Shown: piece after piece, positions 1 through 7,765 of the stretch
Numbering within the stretch: position 1 is the stretch's first letter
How the letters are laid out: every line of letters starts with the position of its first letter
Assembly: GCA_021772615.1 (NCBI GenBank)
Contig: JAJFLQ010000174.1
Span: 40,802 to 104,801 of the forward strand
Direction: 5' to 3'
DNA length: 64,000 nt
Origin: Verrucomicrobiota bacterium
GTDB lineage: Bacteria > Verrucomicrobiota > Lentisphaeria > JABSQK01 > JAJFLO01
Program-made: the position numbers and the translations under genes
The notes under the pieces: model-generated
What the model was told of the DNA's origin: nothing
The model's database searches: none
What the model saw: the letters and a program-made list of their open reading frames with translations, nothing else

Positions 1-2
1 AA

Positions 3-299
3 ATGCATCCCGACGACGCCACAGAACTCGGTGTGAAAGACGGTGAGTGGGTCCGCGTTACAACGCGGCGCGGCAGCATCGAAGCTCGCGTTTCGATCGG
101 ACTCGACTCCGTCGTCAAGCCGGCGCGTAATACGGTACCGAAGGGATTTCTGTTCAGTCCCTGGAATCTTTCCGTCGCCGATTCCGCGGATCCGAAGAAG
201 AACAAATGGCTGGCCAACGGCACCACTCACCGCGCGTTCGACCCGGTTTCCGGCCAGGCGGATTTCAAGAAATGCGCTGCACGGGTGGAACGCATTTGA
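3..299 (+). CDS. napA: Periplasmic nitrate reductase catalytic subunit NapA, C-terminal fragment
   Basis: This is the last 98 codons of a molybdopterin oxidoreductase; the gene begins before the window. The segment is the molybdopterin-dinucleotide-binding cap: 'MHPDDATELGVKDGEWV' followed by 'TRRGSIEARV' is the barrel found at the end of the NapA/FdhF family. The tail 'FDPVSGQADFKKCAARV' closely resembles the NapA ending ('DPIS..TDFKKCAVKI'), which favours NapA over formate dehydrogenase or assimilatory Nas. NapA reduces nitrate to nitrite in the periplasm, using bis-MGD and one 4Fe-4S cluster; neither site is visible in this fragment. napG- and napH-like genes follow at once, which supports the assignment. 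The insert 'NTVPKGFLFSPWNLSVADSA' is longer than in enterobacterial NapA. Confidence 0.82.
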   Translation: MHPDDATELGVKDGEWVRVTTRRGSIEARVSIGLDSVVKPARNTVPKGFLFSPWNLSVADSADPKKNKWLANGTTHRAFDPVSGQADFKKCAARVERI

Positions 300-414
300 C
301 GCCGGGGAACGGCGCTGCGTGTCGTGGTGAGCCGTGCCGCCGGGATCGGTTGGACTGCCGCCTATCTTTTCCCGAAGCCGTATCCTGGATAAATCCGCAA
401 TCCGTCAGGACGTC

Positions 415-1020
415 ATGAAACGCCGAAATTTCGTTATGGCCTTTGTTGTTGGTGTGATGCTGCCAATGATAATACCGCTACTCGATAAACTCCCGGCGCG
501 CTCGAGATTCCGACGGTTCCTCCGTCCACCGGGCGCGCGGGCCGAAAAAGACTTTCTCGACGCCTGCATCGGCTGCGGACAATGTGCCAACGTCTGTCCC
601 AACAAATGTATCACTATGGCTGGTTTCGAATCGGGAGTTGAGAATCTGGCTACTCCAAAGATCGTGGCGAGGGCAAAGGGATGTATTCTGTGCATGGCCT
701 GCACGCAGGTATGCCCGACCGGTGCATTGGAAAAACGTGAACCGACCGAGGCCGGGATCAGGGCCGTGCGTATGGGCACCGCGTTTGTGGCTGAAGACAT
801 ATGCTATTCGTTTGCCGGCCGCACGTGCGGCGTGTGTTATCGGGCGTGTCCTTTGCCTGGAAAGGCGCTTCGACTCGGGCTGTTCGAGCAGCCGCATGTG
901 GATCCGGATCATTGTGTCGGTTGCGGCTTGTGCGAGCAGGCATGTGTTCACATGCCGCAGGCTATTCGTGTGATATCAACGAACGAGTTGGCAATGGGTT
1001 CATACACCGGAACCAATTAG
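415..1020 (+). CDS. napG: NapG-type ferredoxin with four 4Fe-4S motifs
   Basis: A 201-residue electron-transfer protein of the NapG/MauM family, expected to pass electrons from a quinol-oxidising NapH partner to the periplasmic nitrate reductase. The N-terminus has a twin-arginine (MKRRNF) followed by a hydrophobic stretch, as in Tat-exported NapG. Cysteine groups are visible at CIGCGQCANVCP, CILCMACTQVCP, CGVCYRACP and CVGCGLCEQAC, giving capacity for four clusters. I chose the ATG at 415, not an upstream in-frame start at 334, because it places the twin-arginine at the N-terminus and is preceded by a weak CAGGA. The napH-like gene starts 1 nt after the stop, so the two are almost certainly co-transcribed. 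Confidence 0.85.
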   Translation: MKRRNFVMAFVVGVMLPMIIPLLDKLPARSRFRRFLRPPGARAEKDFLDACIGCGQCANVCPNKCITMAGFESGVENLATPKIVARAKGCILCMACTQVCPTGALEKREPTEAGIRAVRMGTAFVAEDICYSFAGRTCGVCYRACPLPGKALRLGLFEQPHVDPDHCVGCGLCEQACVHMPQAIRVISTNELAMGSYTGTN

Positions 1021-1021
1021 A

Positions 1022-2002
1022 ATGACACAGGAAAGGACAAGGTCGACGAGCACAACGGGAGCGGGCTTGTTTACAACCGGACGGTTGCTGCTCATACTGT
1101 CGGTGTGTTCCCGCGGCGGCGTGCTGCTGCTGCTATGCGCCTTCGCGTTGTGGACAGAGTATCTGAACCTTAAGGTTGGATATAACAGTGCCCGCCTCGT
1201 CGAACTCAGTTCCGGTAAACCCATGCGGATATTCTACGAGTACTCTGATGCCTTCTTTACGATGCTTGGTGATCCGGTTCAGGTGATGCAGAGTAATGGC
1301 GGTATGACCTGGTCGATCCGCGTCATGGGGATTCAGTTTACGGATCCGGTCGCAGGCCTATCCGTATTGGTCAAGAACCGGCATATGCCGTCGGGCTTCG
1401 CCCTGGGCCTGATTGTGCCGTTGTCGCTGGCGCTGATCTTTGGTCGTGTGTTCTGTAATTTTATCTGCCCGGCATCGTTGTTTTTTTTCTCGATTTCGAG
1501 ACTTCGAAGATTGCTGCGTCACGTTTTTTATTTTCCGGAGTACGCGGTAAACCGCGGCCTGGCCTGGGGCGTCCTTGTCGGTGGATTGGTGGCGGCTATG
1601 ATATTTGGTCACGGAATCTGGTCGTTGATCCTGCCGTATTTCGCCGTCGGCCAGACGATTTTTCACGGCCTCGCATTTGGTACACTTTACGCAACGGTCG
1701 GGAGCATAGCCGTATTCGGTTTGGTGGACTTATGTTGTGGCAATCATTTTACCTGCAGGTTTATTTGCCCGACCGGCCGGCTGTTGGGATTTCTCGGCCG
1801 TAAACCACTGGTCTCTGTACGGCGGAATGCGGCCGCCTGCCTGACGCGTTGTACCAGTTGTGCCGACATCTGCCCGCTCGATGTGAATCCCAAGCTGGAT
1901 CAGTACCGGGACTGCTCTTTATGCGGCGAATGCCTCACGATCTGCCCGGGCAATTGCCTGTCGATCGGTTTGAAGAAAGGGGGACAGCGTGTGGACGTCT
2001 AG
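1022..2002 (+). CDS. napH: NapH-type membrane quinol-oxidising ferredoxin
   Basis: A 326-residue polytopic membrane protein of the NapH family. About four to five hydrophobic segments are interrupted by two CxxxCP motifs (CNFICPASL and CRFICPTGR) that are diagnostic for the NapH/NosR/CcoG group. The C-terminal soluble tail carries two ferredoxin clusters, CTRCTSCADICP and CSLCGECLTICP. In characterised Nap systems NapH oxidises menaquinol or ubiquinol and hands electrons to NapG. The start is 1 nt after napG and the end overlaps the next gene by 14 nt, indicating tight translational coupling. No napB or napC gene lies downstream in the window; they could lie upstream of napA. Confidence 0.85.
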   Translation: MTQERTRSTSTTGAGLFTTGRLLLILSVCSRGGVLLLLCAFALWTEYLNLKVGYNSARLVELSSGKPMRIFYEYSDAFFTMLGDPVQVMQSNGGMTWSIRVMGIQFTDPVAGLSVLVKNRHMPSGFALGLIVPLSLALIFGRVFCNFICPASLFFFSISRLRRLLRHVFYFPEYAVNRGLAWGVLVGGLVAAMIFGHGIWSLILPYFAVGQTIFHGLAFGTLYATVGSIAVFGLVDLCCGNHFTCRFICPTGRLLGFLGRKPLVSVRRNAAACLTRCTSCADICPLDVNPKLDQYRDCSLCGECLTICPGNCLSIGLKKGGQRVDV

Positions 2003-2603
2003 CCGATACCACGCTCCGCTACTTGCCTTGGTGTCCGGTCTGATTGCGTGCACTGTCGCCCGATCCCATCACTTCAAGGGATTGCCTCATTTCTCCTATT
2101 TCGAGAATTACCCTCAGGTACCCCAGGATGAATTCCTGGGACAACACGGCGAATATGAGTTTTCTCTGGTGATTTACGACTTTCAGGGAATGAAACGAAG
2201 CGATATGGAACAGCCGGAGGACGTTCGCTTGTTTCTTGTGATCTATAATCTCCGGCAGAACAAGGTCTACGGCGGTCCCTTGACGATGGAAATCGTTGAC
2301 CGCGGAAAGGTCGTTTGTCGTGAGCGACGGATGTCATCCGAACAGGAAAGTGTGTACACGATGCAGCGTAAACTCCCTGATTCGGGAAAATATGTGCTGC
2401 GGCTCACGCTGGACACCCCTGGAAACCCGGTCGTAGGTATCCCGTTCATTCTTTCGTCGCAGAGAATTGCATGGGGGAAATGGATCTCGGTGACACTGAT
2501 TGTGTTGGTAGGCGTCGTCGCGATCGGTTCCCGGCGGGCACGGGTCGCTATGGACCGGCGCGAGAATGTTCGTACGAAAAGACAGGCGGGCAGCCTGTCG
2601 TAA
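1989..2603 (+). CDS. Membrane-anchored periplasmic protein of unknown function
   Basis: A 204-residue protein I do not recognise. It begins with a hydrophobic, signal-like segment (residues 8-24, 'LLALVSGLIACTVA'). A roughly 130-residue beta-rich domain follows, containing 'HHFKGLPHFSYFENYPQVPQ', 'LFLVIYNLRQNKVYGGPLTMEIVD' and 'PDSGKYVLRLTLDTPG'. A single C-terminal transmembrane helix (about 160-180) precedes a basic cytoplasmic tail. The pattern 'gain a ligand, describe a gradient of properties, end in one helix' loosely recalls FixH- or YtkA-like periplasmic domains, which occur near copper and respiratory enzymes, but I see no metal motif beyond an N-terminal HH. It overlaps napH by 14 nt, so it is probably an accessory part of this electron-transfer chain. 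Confidence 0.6.
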   Translation: MWTSSRYHAPLLALVSGLIACTVARSHHFKGLPHFSYFENYPQVPQDEFLGQHGEYEFSLVIYDFQGMKRSDMEQPEDVRLFLVIYNLRQNKVYGGPLTMEIVDRGKVVCRERRMSSEQESVYTMQRKLPDSGKYVLRLTLDTPGNPVVGIPFILSSQRIAWGKWISVTLIVLVGVVAIGSRRARVAMDRRENVRTKRQAGSLS

Positions 2604-2609
2604 TAGGTT

Positions 2610-2791
2610 TAGCCTGATTCATTCATACAACCTCGTCGCGAGGCTGCTTAGCGTGCTTCAGATCAACGCGTTACAGAGGTTCTGAGGTTGAAAAGGTAAT
2701 GAATTACCTTGATAACTCGGGTTCTCCGTAACTCGCTGAGATGAGGTGCGATATGTGGCCGCAGCAGAGGTTGTATGAATTATTCAGGTTA
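2610..2791. mobile_element. MITE-like element, copy 1, with 25-bp terminal inverted repeats
   Basis: The ends 2610-2634 and 2767-2791 are inverted repeats matching at 22 of 25 positions, with a perfect inner 14-bp block (ATTCATACAACCTC against GAGGTTGTATGAAT). Inside are two more hairpins: CCTCG-TCG-CGAGG at 2631-2643 and AAGGTAAT-GA-ATTACCTT at 2693-2710. There is no open reading frame. A shorter copy lies at 5616-5722. It sits in the gap between two iron-sulfur operon segments and could form a strong RNA structure if transcribed, so a regulatory RNA role is an alternative reading. Confidence 0.7.
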
Positions 2792-2813
2792 GGCGCAGCC
2801 CGAGGAAGTTGCC

Positions 2814-4400
2814 ATGAATGAAGGATCACATTCAGGAACGCACGAGGGATCGTACTCTACCGGTCCGGGCGCGCTTGGTGTTGAACCCGAGCAGTGGCAT
2901 CAAATGGACGGTATACCCACCTGGCTCGCGATTACCGGGGTTGTCCTTATCATCGTCACCTCGCACCTGCTTGTCGCGCGGCGGAATGTGATACCTTCCT
3001 ACGGTAGCCGCCGGCGGTTTGACATCCTCGGTATTTCCTTCCTGAAGAGGCTGGTCAAGAAATCGTATTTTCCGATTCTCGCGCAATCGTTTTCATTGAT
3101 CATTTTCAGCGGCATAATCATAGCCGGCTTGATCGGCAGCCCAAGAAGCAATATCGCGCCGGTCCTCACCTGGACCTGGTGGTGGGTGCTGCTGATATTC
3201 TTTGTTCTCGGATTCGGCACACTTTTCTGCGCCATATGCCCCTGGGAAGCCATATCGACACTGGTGACCTCCCTGTCGCTTTCGTCGCGCAGAAAAAAAA
3301 TAGGATTCGAGAAAACATTTCCCAAATTCGCCCGCAATACATATCCGGCCATACTGCTGTTTGTCTTTCTTACCTGGTTTGAACTGGGATTTGATGTGAC
3401 CCGATCGCCGGTGAAGACCGCTGTCATGGGGCTGATCTTTACCGCGGCGGCGATCACATGCGCCCTGATCTACGAAAAACGCGCCTTTTGCCGTTACGTC
3501 TGTCTGGTCGGCCGCATTCAGGGATTATATGCATTGTTCAGTCCCGTCGAATTGCGGCCTGTGAACCACGACGTGTGCCGATCATGCTCCGGCAAGGAAT
3601 GCCACAAAGGCGATGCGACCCATACGGGTTGTCCAACCAACCTTTTTCCAGGGAACCTGTTCGAAAATACATATTGTACAATGTGTACGGAGTGCGTGCG
3701 TTCCTGTCCCCACGACAACATCGGTATTAATCTGCGGCCGCCGGCTGCCGATCTCATCCAAAAAACCCGCTTCAAGTGGGATGAGGCCATCCTGGCGATC
3801 GTACTTCTGGCCCTCACGAGTTTTCACGGCATGACTATGACCCCCTGGTGGAACCGCATAAATGATCTTATACGGGCCGACACGGGATTGGGACCTGTGC
3901 CGGTTTTTTCCGGGTTGATGGCGTTGATGCTTATCTTGCCCGTTGTTCTGTTTGCCGCCGCCGCTAATGTATCCTGTAAGCTGGTACCGGGTGCCGGGAT
4001 ACCGCCGGGGAAGATTTTCCGCGCCTTTGCCTACGCAGTCATCCCGGTGGCGCTCTTTTATCATTTGGCGCATAACGGCATGCATTTCTTTATGGAAGCC
4101 CAGCATATTCTTCCGCTGCTGAGCGATCCATTCGGTTGGGGGTGGGATGTCTTTGGTACGGCGCACCGCCGCTACGCGCCGCTGCTGTCATTGCCGACCA
4201 TATGGTACCTCCAGATTATGCTCATTGTCGTCGGTCATATCTACGGCGTCATCGTAGCCGACCGGATCGCGCGGCGGCTGTTCGACGGGAGAACGCAGGT
4301 TATTCGCGGGTTGGCGCCGTTGATCGTTACGATGATTCTGTATTCCGGATTCAGTGTCTGGCTGATCGCCCAGCCGATGACGATGCGCAGCGGAATGTGA
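2814..4400 (+). CDS. NapH/NosR-like polytopic 4Fe-4S membrane protein
   Basis: A 528-residue integral membrane protein with roughly ten hydrophobic segments in two halves. The N-terminal half carries the NapH/NosR/CcoG-type motifs CAICPWEA and CRYVCLVGR. A soluble insert follows with unusual cysteine spacing (CRSCSGKECHKG..., TGCPTN) and one clear ferredoxin motif, CTMCTECVRSCPH. The C-terminal half has further helices and several histidines (FYHLAHNGMHFF, GTAHRRYAP, IVVGHIYG) that could be haem or quinone ligands, although this is inference. NapH proteins are usually about 290 residues, so this is a long variant. It is followed 6 nt later by a Tat-type ferredoxin, repeating the membrane-plus-ferredoxin arrangement seen upstream. 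The start ATG at 2814 has GAGGAAG upstream. Confidence 0.75.
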   Translation: MNEGSHSGTHEGSYSTGPGALGVEPEQWHQMDGIPTWLAITGVVLIIVTSHLLVARRNVIPSYGSRRRFDILGISFLKRLVKKSYFPILAQSFSLIIFSGIIIAGLIGSPRSNIAPVLTWTWWWVLLIFFVLGFGTLFCAICPWEAISTLVTSLSLSSRRKKIGFEKTFPKFARNTYPAILLFVFLTWFELGFDVTRSPVKTAVMGLIFTAAAITCALIYEKRAFCRYVCLVGRIQGLYALFSPVELRPVNHDVCRSCSGKECHKGDATHTGCPTNLFPGNLFENTYCTMCTECVRSCPHDNIGINLRPPAADLIQKTRFKWDEAILAIVLLALTSFHGMTMTPWWNRINDLIRADTGLGPVPVFSGLMALMLILPVVLFAAAANVSCKLVPGAGIPPGKIFRAFAYAVIPVALFYHLAHNGMHFFMEAQHILPLLSDPFGWGWDVFGTAHRRYAPLLSLPTIWYLQIMLIVVGHIYGVIVADRIARRLFDGRTQVIRGLAPLIVTMILYSGFSVWLIAQPMTMRSGM

Positions 4401-4406
4401 GGACCC

Positions 4407-5000
4407 ATGCCCAGGAATATCTCACGCCGGCAATTCCTCAAATTGGGATTTTTCGATCTCGTCGAGTTGACCGGCCAAGCCGTACACACCGACCGGAACA
4501 CTCGGGACGATGAGGTTCTAAGACCACCGGGTGCGGTGGCCGACGGCCGGCGATTTCGGGATGCGTGCACTGGGTGCGGTCAATGCGTCGAAGCCTGTCC
4601 GCACGGCGCGATATCACTCCTGGGGCCGGCGGCGGGAGGTGATGAGAATACGCCGTGCATGACGCCGGTTGAATCGCCGTGTTACTGGTGTCAGGACAAA
4701 GCCTGCATCAGTGCTTGTCCTGAAGGCGCCCTGTCCTTTGGTATGGACAATACGGTGAGTCCGATCGGCACTGCAGACGTCGATTACGACGCCTGCCTGA
4801 CGACACAGGGGATTCTCTGTGATGATTGTGTCGTTGTTTGCCCGCTTCCGGGAAGGGCCATGAAAATCAGGGATAGGAAACCCAAGGTCAATGCCGACTA
4901 TTGTGTGGGCTGTGGGCTGTGTGCCTGCCATTGTGCGGCGTCTCCGGCCGCAATCCGCATCGTCAAGTGTGGCCAAGGAAATTTTATGACGCAGTCATAA
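4407..5000 (+). CDS. NapG-like Tat-exported ferredoxin
   Basis: A 197-residue multi-cluster ferredoxin. Its N-terminus 'ISRRQFLKLGFFDL' is a twin-arginine signal. Cysteine groups follow: CTGCGQCVEACPHGA, CYWCQDKACISACPEGA, a group with CLTTQGILCDDCVVVCPLP, and CVGCGLCACHC. The layout matches NapG/MauM proteins, and the central group resembles the NapF/NapG CxxC...CxxxCP variants. Encoded 6 nt after the long NapH-like membrane protein, it is probably its periplasmic electron acceptor. It is a second, diverged copy of the 415-1020 gene and not a duplicate in sequence. The stop lies immediately next to the end of a relic toxin-antitoxin gene on the opposite strand. Confidence 0.78.
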   Translation: MPRNISRRQFLKLGFFDLVELTGQAVHTDRNTRDDEVLRPPGAVADGRRFRDACTGCGQCVEACPHGAISLLGPAAGGDENTPCMTPVESPCYWCQDKACISACPEGALSFGMDNTVSPIGTADVDYDACLTTQGILCDDCVVVCPLPGRAMKIRDRKPKVNADYCVGCGLCACHCAASPAAIRIVKCGQGNFMTQS

Positions 5001-5330
5001 TTAGAGATAGGCGGTGTCATAGGCAGTCAATCCATGGTTCCACCCTAGCGGCATGATGGCGTTCAGGCCGTGATCAGGGGGAAGCGGATCGTCCACTTCC
5101 ACGGCCAAATCTTCCAGATAACTCAAAATATCCTGATCCGTTTTTCGCGAATTGCGCTGCCGCCGCTCTGCCGTCTTCAGTACATTTACGACTTCCAGGG
5201 GCCATATGCCTGGAACCAAAGCCTGTACGTCGCCTTTCTCTCGATTCCGCCGAACTGGGATAAGCTTGGCGATGGGAACGCCATGACGGGTGATCAAAAA
5301 CTCGTCGCTAATGTTTCTCACCCGGGACAA
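5001..5330 (-). pseudogene. Relic: Phd-type antitoxin fused to PIN toxin by deletion
   Basis: The reading frame begins inside a Phd/YefM antitoxin (EFLITRHGVPIAKLIPV, the conserved strand-helix end of that family). After a few residues it continues into the second half of a PIN/VapC toxin (WPLEVVNVLKTAERRQR, LAVEVDDP, GLTAYDTAYL). In intact operons these two are separate proteins of about 80 and 130 residues. Here the end of the antitoxin and the catalytic N-terminus of the toxin are missing, and a stop truncates the toxin right after TAYDTAYL, losing the last PIN acidic residues. The only possible start in frame is a TTG. I read this as a dead toxin-antitoxin module left by an internal deletion. 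Recognising both halves is strong; the exact break is inferred. Confidence 0.75.
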
Positions 5331-5903
5331 TAGAATTGGAAGAAGCCGAACGAACGATCCTTGAATGCCGCATACTTTAGCGTATCGGCGGCTGAGGCCA
5401 TCCGCCCGTCAGGATGTGTGTTGGTGTCATAGCGTCGGGATGGTTTCACATAAATTGATCTTGTCAAAATAAGATGTAAGTTCAACTGCCCCGTATCTTG
5501 CGTCGCTATCGTTAGGGCTTACTGTCCGATATCCCGGCATGGTTGTCCGGATTCATCGGCGTCCGAACGCTTGGGACGACGCAATGAAAAGCGGTTTACC
5601 CACAGGCCAACGTTTTAGCGTGGTTCATTCATACAACCTTGTCGCGAGGCCGCTTCGCGTGCTTCAAGCCAATGAGTTACGATCTGGTGCAGCCGCAGGG
5701 GGTGTAGGTAATGATCAGGCTTGACATTCGGTCAAAATAACGGGAGTGCGTGTTCAAAATGTGACCCCCGTGGCATAGGCGCGCGATTGGCAAGTAACAT
5801 AAGAATCCTGCCTGTGTAATACGCGGCGGCTGCAGCCGGGATGGCTGTGCTACCTCAACTGCGGTCACAAGTCGAACATGCGGTCATCATAGGGAGGGAA
5901 GTT
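5331..5903. other. Intergenic stretch without a convincing gene
   Basis: About 570 bases separate the toxin-antitoxin relic from the Nif11-like gene. The region holds the second MITE-like copy at 5616-5722. The left part, up to about 5400, continues an antitoxin-like sequence out of frame. I see no other coding sequence, tRNA or clear terminator. Confidence 0.5.
5616..5722. mobile_element. MITE-like element, copy 2, internally deleted
   Basis: From position 5616 the sequence follows the left end of the 2610-2791 element closely. Shared blocks include TTCATTCATACAACC, GTCGCGAGGC, GCTT.GCGTGCTTCA and GTTAC. It then jumps to the right part (GCAGCCGCAG...TGTAGG...TCAGG), losing about 75 internal bases. 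The right terminal repeat is more decayed than in copy 1. The two copies lie about 3 kb apart and in the same orientation. Confidence 0.6.
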
Positions 5904-6150
5904 ATGTCATTAGAATCCGTTTCTGCGTTTCGCAACGCTATCAACGAAACCGAGGAGCTTCAGCAAGCAGTTCGGCAGGCAATGGAAAGTCGCGATCGAT
6001 TCGGCGCTGTTGGTGATGGCCGCGCAGCGTGGCTATGAAATCACGCCTGAAGAGCTTGCGAACGCCTGGAGTAGCATCTCGCAGGATAGTGAACTGTCCG
6101 ACTTTGAACTGGAGCTGGTTGCTGGCGGATGTACAAAAGTCGAATCATAG
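5904..6150 (+). pseudogene. Nif11-like leader peptide precursor, frameshifted
   Basis: A good ribosome site (AGGGAGG) precedes the ATG at 5904. The first frame gives MSLESVSAFRNAINETEELQ and continues to about residue 33, the typical Nif11/TIGR03798 leader start. That frame then runs into a stop at about 6038. In the next frame the sequence resumes the family pattern: DSALLVMAAQRGYEITPEEL, then SELSDFELELVAGG, the double-glycine cleavage site, and a six-residue tail CTKVES ending at 6150. The whole is 247 bp, one base off an in-frame length, so a single-base indel near 5996-6005 explains it. Nif11 leaders precede ribosomally made modified peptides. No modifying enzyme lies next to it, and the core would hold only one cysteine. 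A sequencing error is possible. Confidence 0.75.
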
Positions 6151-6393
6151 TACGCGATCACGATCGTGTCGCATGGGAACTTGAAAGGGTTGCAAGGCAT
6201 TCCTGGCGGTGACAGTTCTCGGCCCGGGCGTCGCGTCGCCCGTTTGCCCGGCGGGACGCTATTTGCTCACCCAACCAACGGACGAACGGCGATGTTTTCG
6301 GTTCGCGTGGTCTCTTCGATTGATTCCCGTATGCTCACGCCGCCTGAATAATTCTCCTTTCTCGATTCCTCCAGCCCCAATAGGTTGCGATCA

Positions 6394-7716
6394 ATGAAAT
6401 TGGACAATCACGTCTATCCGTTCGAACGCCGAAAGCATCATTCCTGGCTTGAATCCGTGTCGGCAGCGTTCGCGGCCCAGTTGGAAGAAAACACGTATCC
6501 ATTGCGTTACTCTATCGTGGACTGCGATGGCAGCGACGCCGTGATCGATGCAACGATCGTAAGATTCGACAGTGATTGCGACTATGCCGAAACCCTGAAG
6601 ACGGTTGAAATCCTGGCGCCGCGGAAAAAACAGTTTCAGGGAAGCGATTTCGGGATCGTGCAGATTATTCCAACCGGGATACGCTGCGAGTTCGGAGGAT
6701 ACGCCGGAGATGCCTGTCCTGCAACCAATCTGTTGGCCGGCGCCGCCGATTTTCTGATTACCCATCCCAATGCCGTCAATGCCTCTGAACTCAACGAGAT
6801 GGCAGGCAATGTGTTCTATGTAGAGGGGCATGCGCTCGACAGCTTCTTATTGGGGCATCTGGGACTGCTTCCCGTTCGCAGCAACACCATTGGCACATTC
6901 ATCGATCCCACGGGCAACGATTTTCTCGATGACGTGCTGAATACCCTTAATGCCGCGCGAGCCGTGAAGGGTGTTTCATGTGATCTTTACACTGTTCTCC
7001 GGGCCGACCTCGGCGTCGAAATCGCGTGGTCGGAGAGGCAGTGTGCGGTCGGAACTGTGCGACGACCGGAGGTAATCCTGGACGCTGTGACACGACTCAT
7101 TACCAACGGCGCGCAGGCGATTGGCGGGGTTTCGGTTATTCACGGCGTCACCCGTGACATGTTTGCCAGGCATCTGCGCGGCGAGATCCCCAATCCCTCC
7201 GGTGGGATTGAGGCCATCATCACCCATCTCATCTCCAAGATTTTCAGGCTTCCTACGGCGCATGCTCCTCTTCCGTATTATCAGGATATCAAAGAAAAGG
7301 GGAGCCATAGTCCACGAGCGTCCGCCGAATTTATTTCGATCCCTCACTACTTTTCGGTCCTGAAGGGATTGGCACGAGCGCCGCGATTGATGCCCATATC
7401 TGCGCTCGATCATGTGCCGCCCCACCTTCACAGCCTGAATGATATCGGGGCGATTGTCATGCCGGCTGATTGTCTGGGCGGTGTTCCGGCGCTGGTCGCG
7501 GAATACAATGATATTCCGCTCATCGCCGTCCGCGAGAACAAAACCATTCTTGACGTAACGAACGACAAGATGCACATGCGCAATGTGATCGAAGTAGAGT
7601 CCTATCTCGAAGCAGCCGGCGTTGTCATTGCTTTGCGCGACGGTATTTCCCTGGAGAGTCTGCGTCGGCCGATGTACCTGCCGAATCGAATTGATTCACC
7701 GACGCAGGTAAAATAA
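6394..7716 (+). CDS. DUF3326 family protein
   Basis: A 440-residue protein of the DUF3326 family, recognised from 'IIPTGIRCEFGGYAGDACPATNLLAGAADFLITHPNAVNAS' region features, 'YVEGHALDSFLLGHLGLLPVRSN', 'PSGGIEAIITHLIS', 'AHAPLPYYQ' and the late 'IVMPADCLGGVPAL...IPLIAVREN'. Its biochemical role is unknown to me. The gene ends 49 nt before the NRPS, on the same strand, and they may be co-transcribed. The ATG at 6394 is used; an in-frame TTG nine bases earlier is possible. The 240 bp before the gene hold the perfect palindrome CACGATCGTG near 6165, but nothing I can name. Function in the NRPS pathway is possible but only inferred from position. Confidence 0.8.
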   Translation: MKLDNHVYPFERRKHHSWLESVSAAFAAQLEENTYPLRYSIVDCDGSDAVIDATIVRFDSDCDYAETLKTVEILAPRKKQFQGSDFGIVQIIPTGIRCEFGGYAGDACPATNLLAGAADFLITHPNAVNASELNEMAGNVFYVEGHALDSFLLGHLGLLPVRSNTIGTFIDPTGNDFLDDVLNTLNAARAVKGVSCDLYTVLRADLGVEIAWSERQCAVGTVRRPEVILDAVTRLITNGAQAIGGVSVIHGVTRDMFARHLRGEIPNPSGGIEAIITHLISKIFRLPTAHAPLPYYQDIKEKGSHSPRASAEFISIPHYFSVLKGLARAPRLMPISALDHVPPHLHSLNDIGAIVMPADCLGGVPALVAEYNDIPLIAVRENKTILDVTNDKMHMRNVIEVESYLEAAGVVIALRDGISLESLRRPMYLPNRIDSPTQVK

Positions 7717-7765
7717 AGGTTGCCGGCACCCTGGTCGCCATGATCAAATATCGCGTGAGCGATCC

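Noticed and set aside
5841..6038. A clean 65-codon gene starting at 5841
   Set aside because: Only its middle (from 5904) matches the Nif11 pattern, and the family continues in another frame, so it is recorded as a frameshifted gene from 5904.
6166..6397. Short plus-strand frames between the Nif11 relic and DUF3326
   Set aside because: Overlapping frames with no conserved motif and no ribosome site; composition does not favour one.
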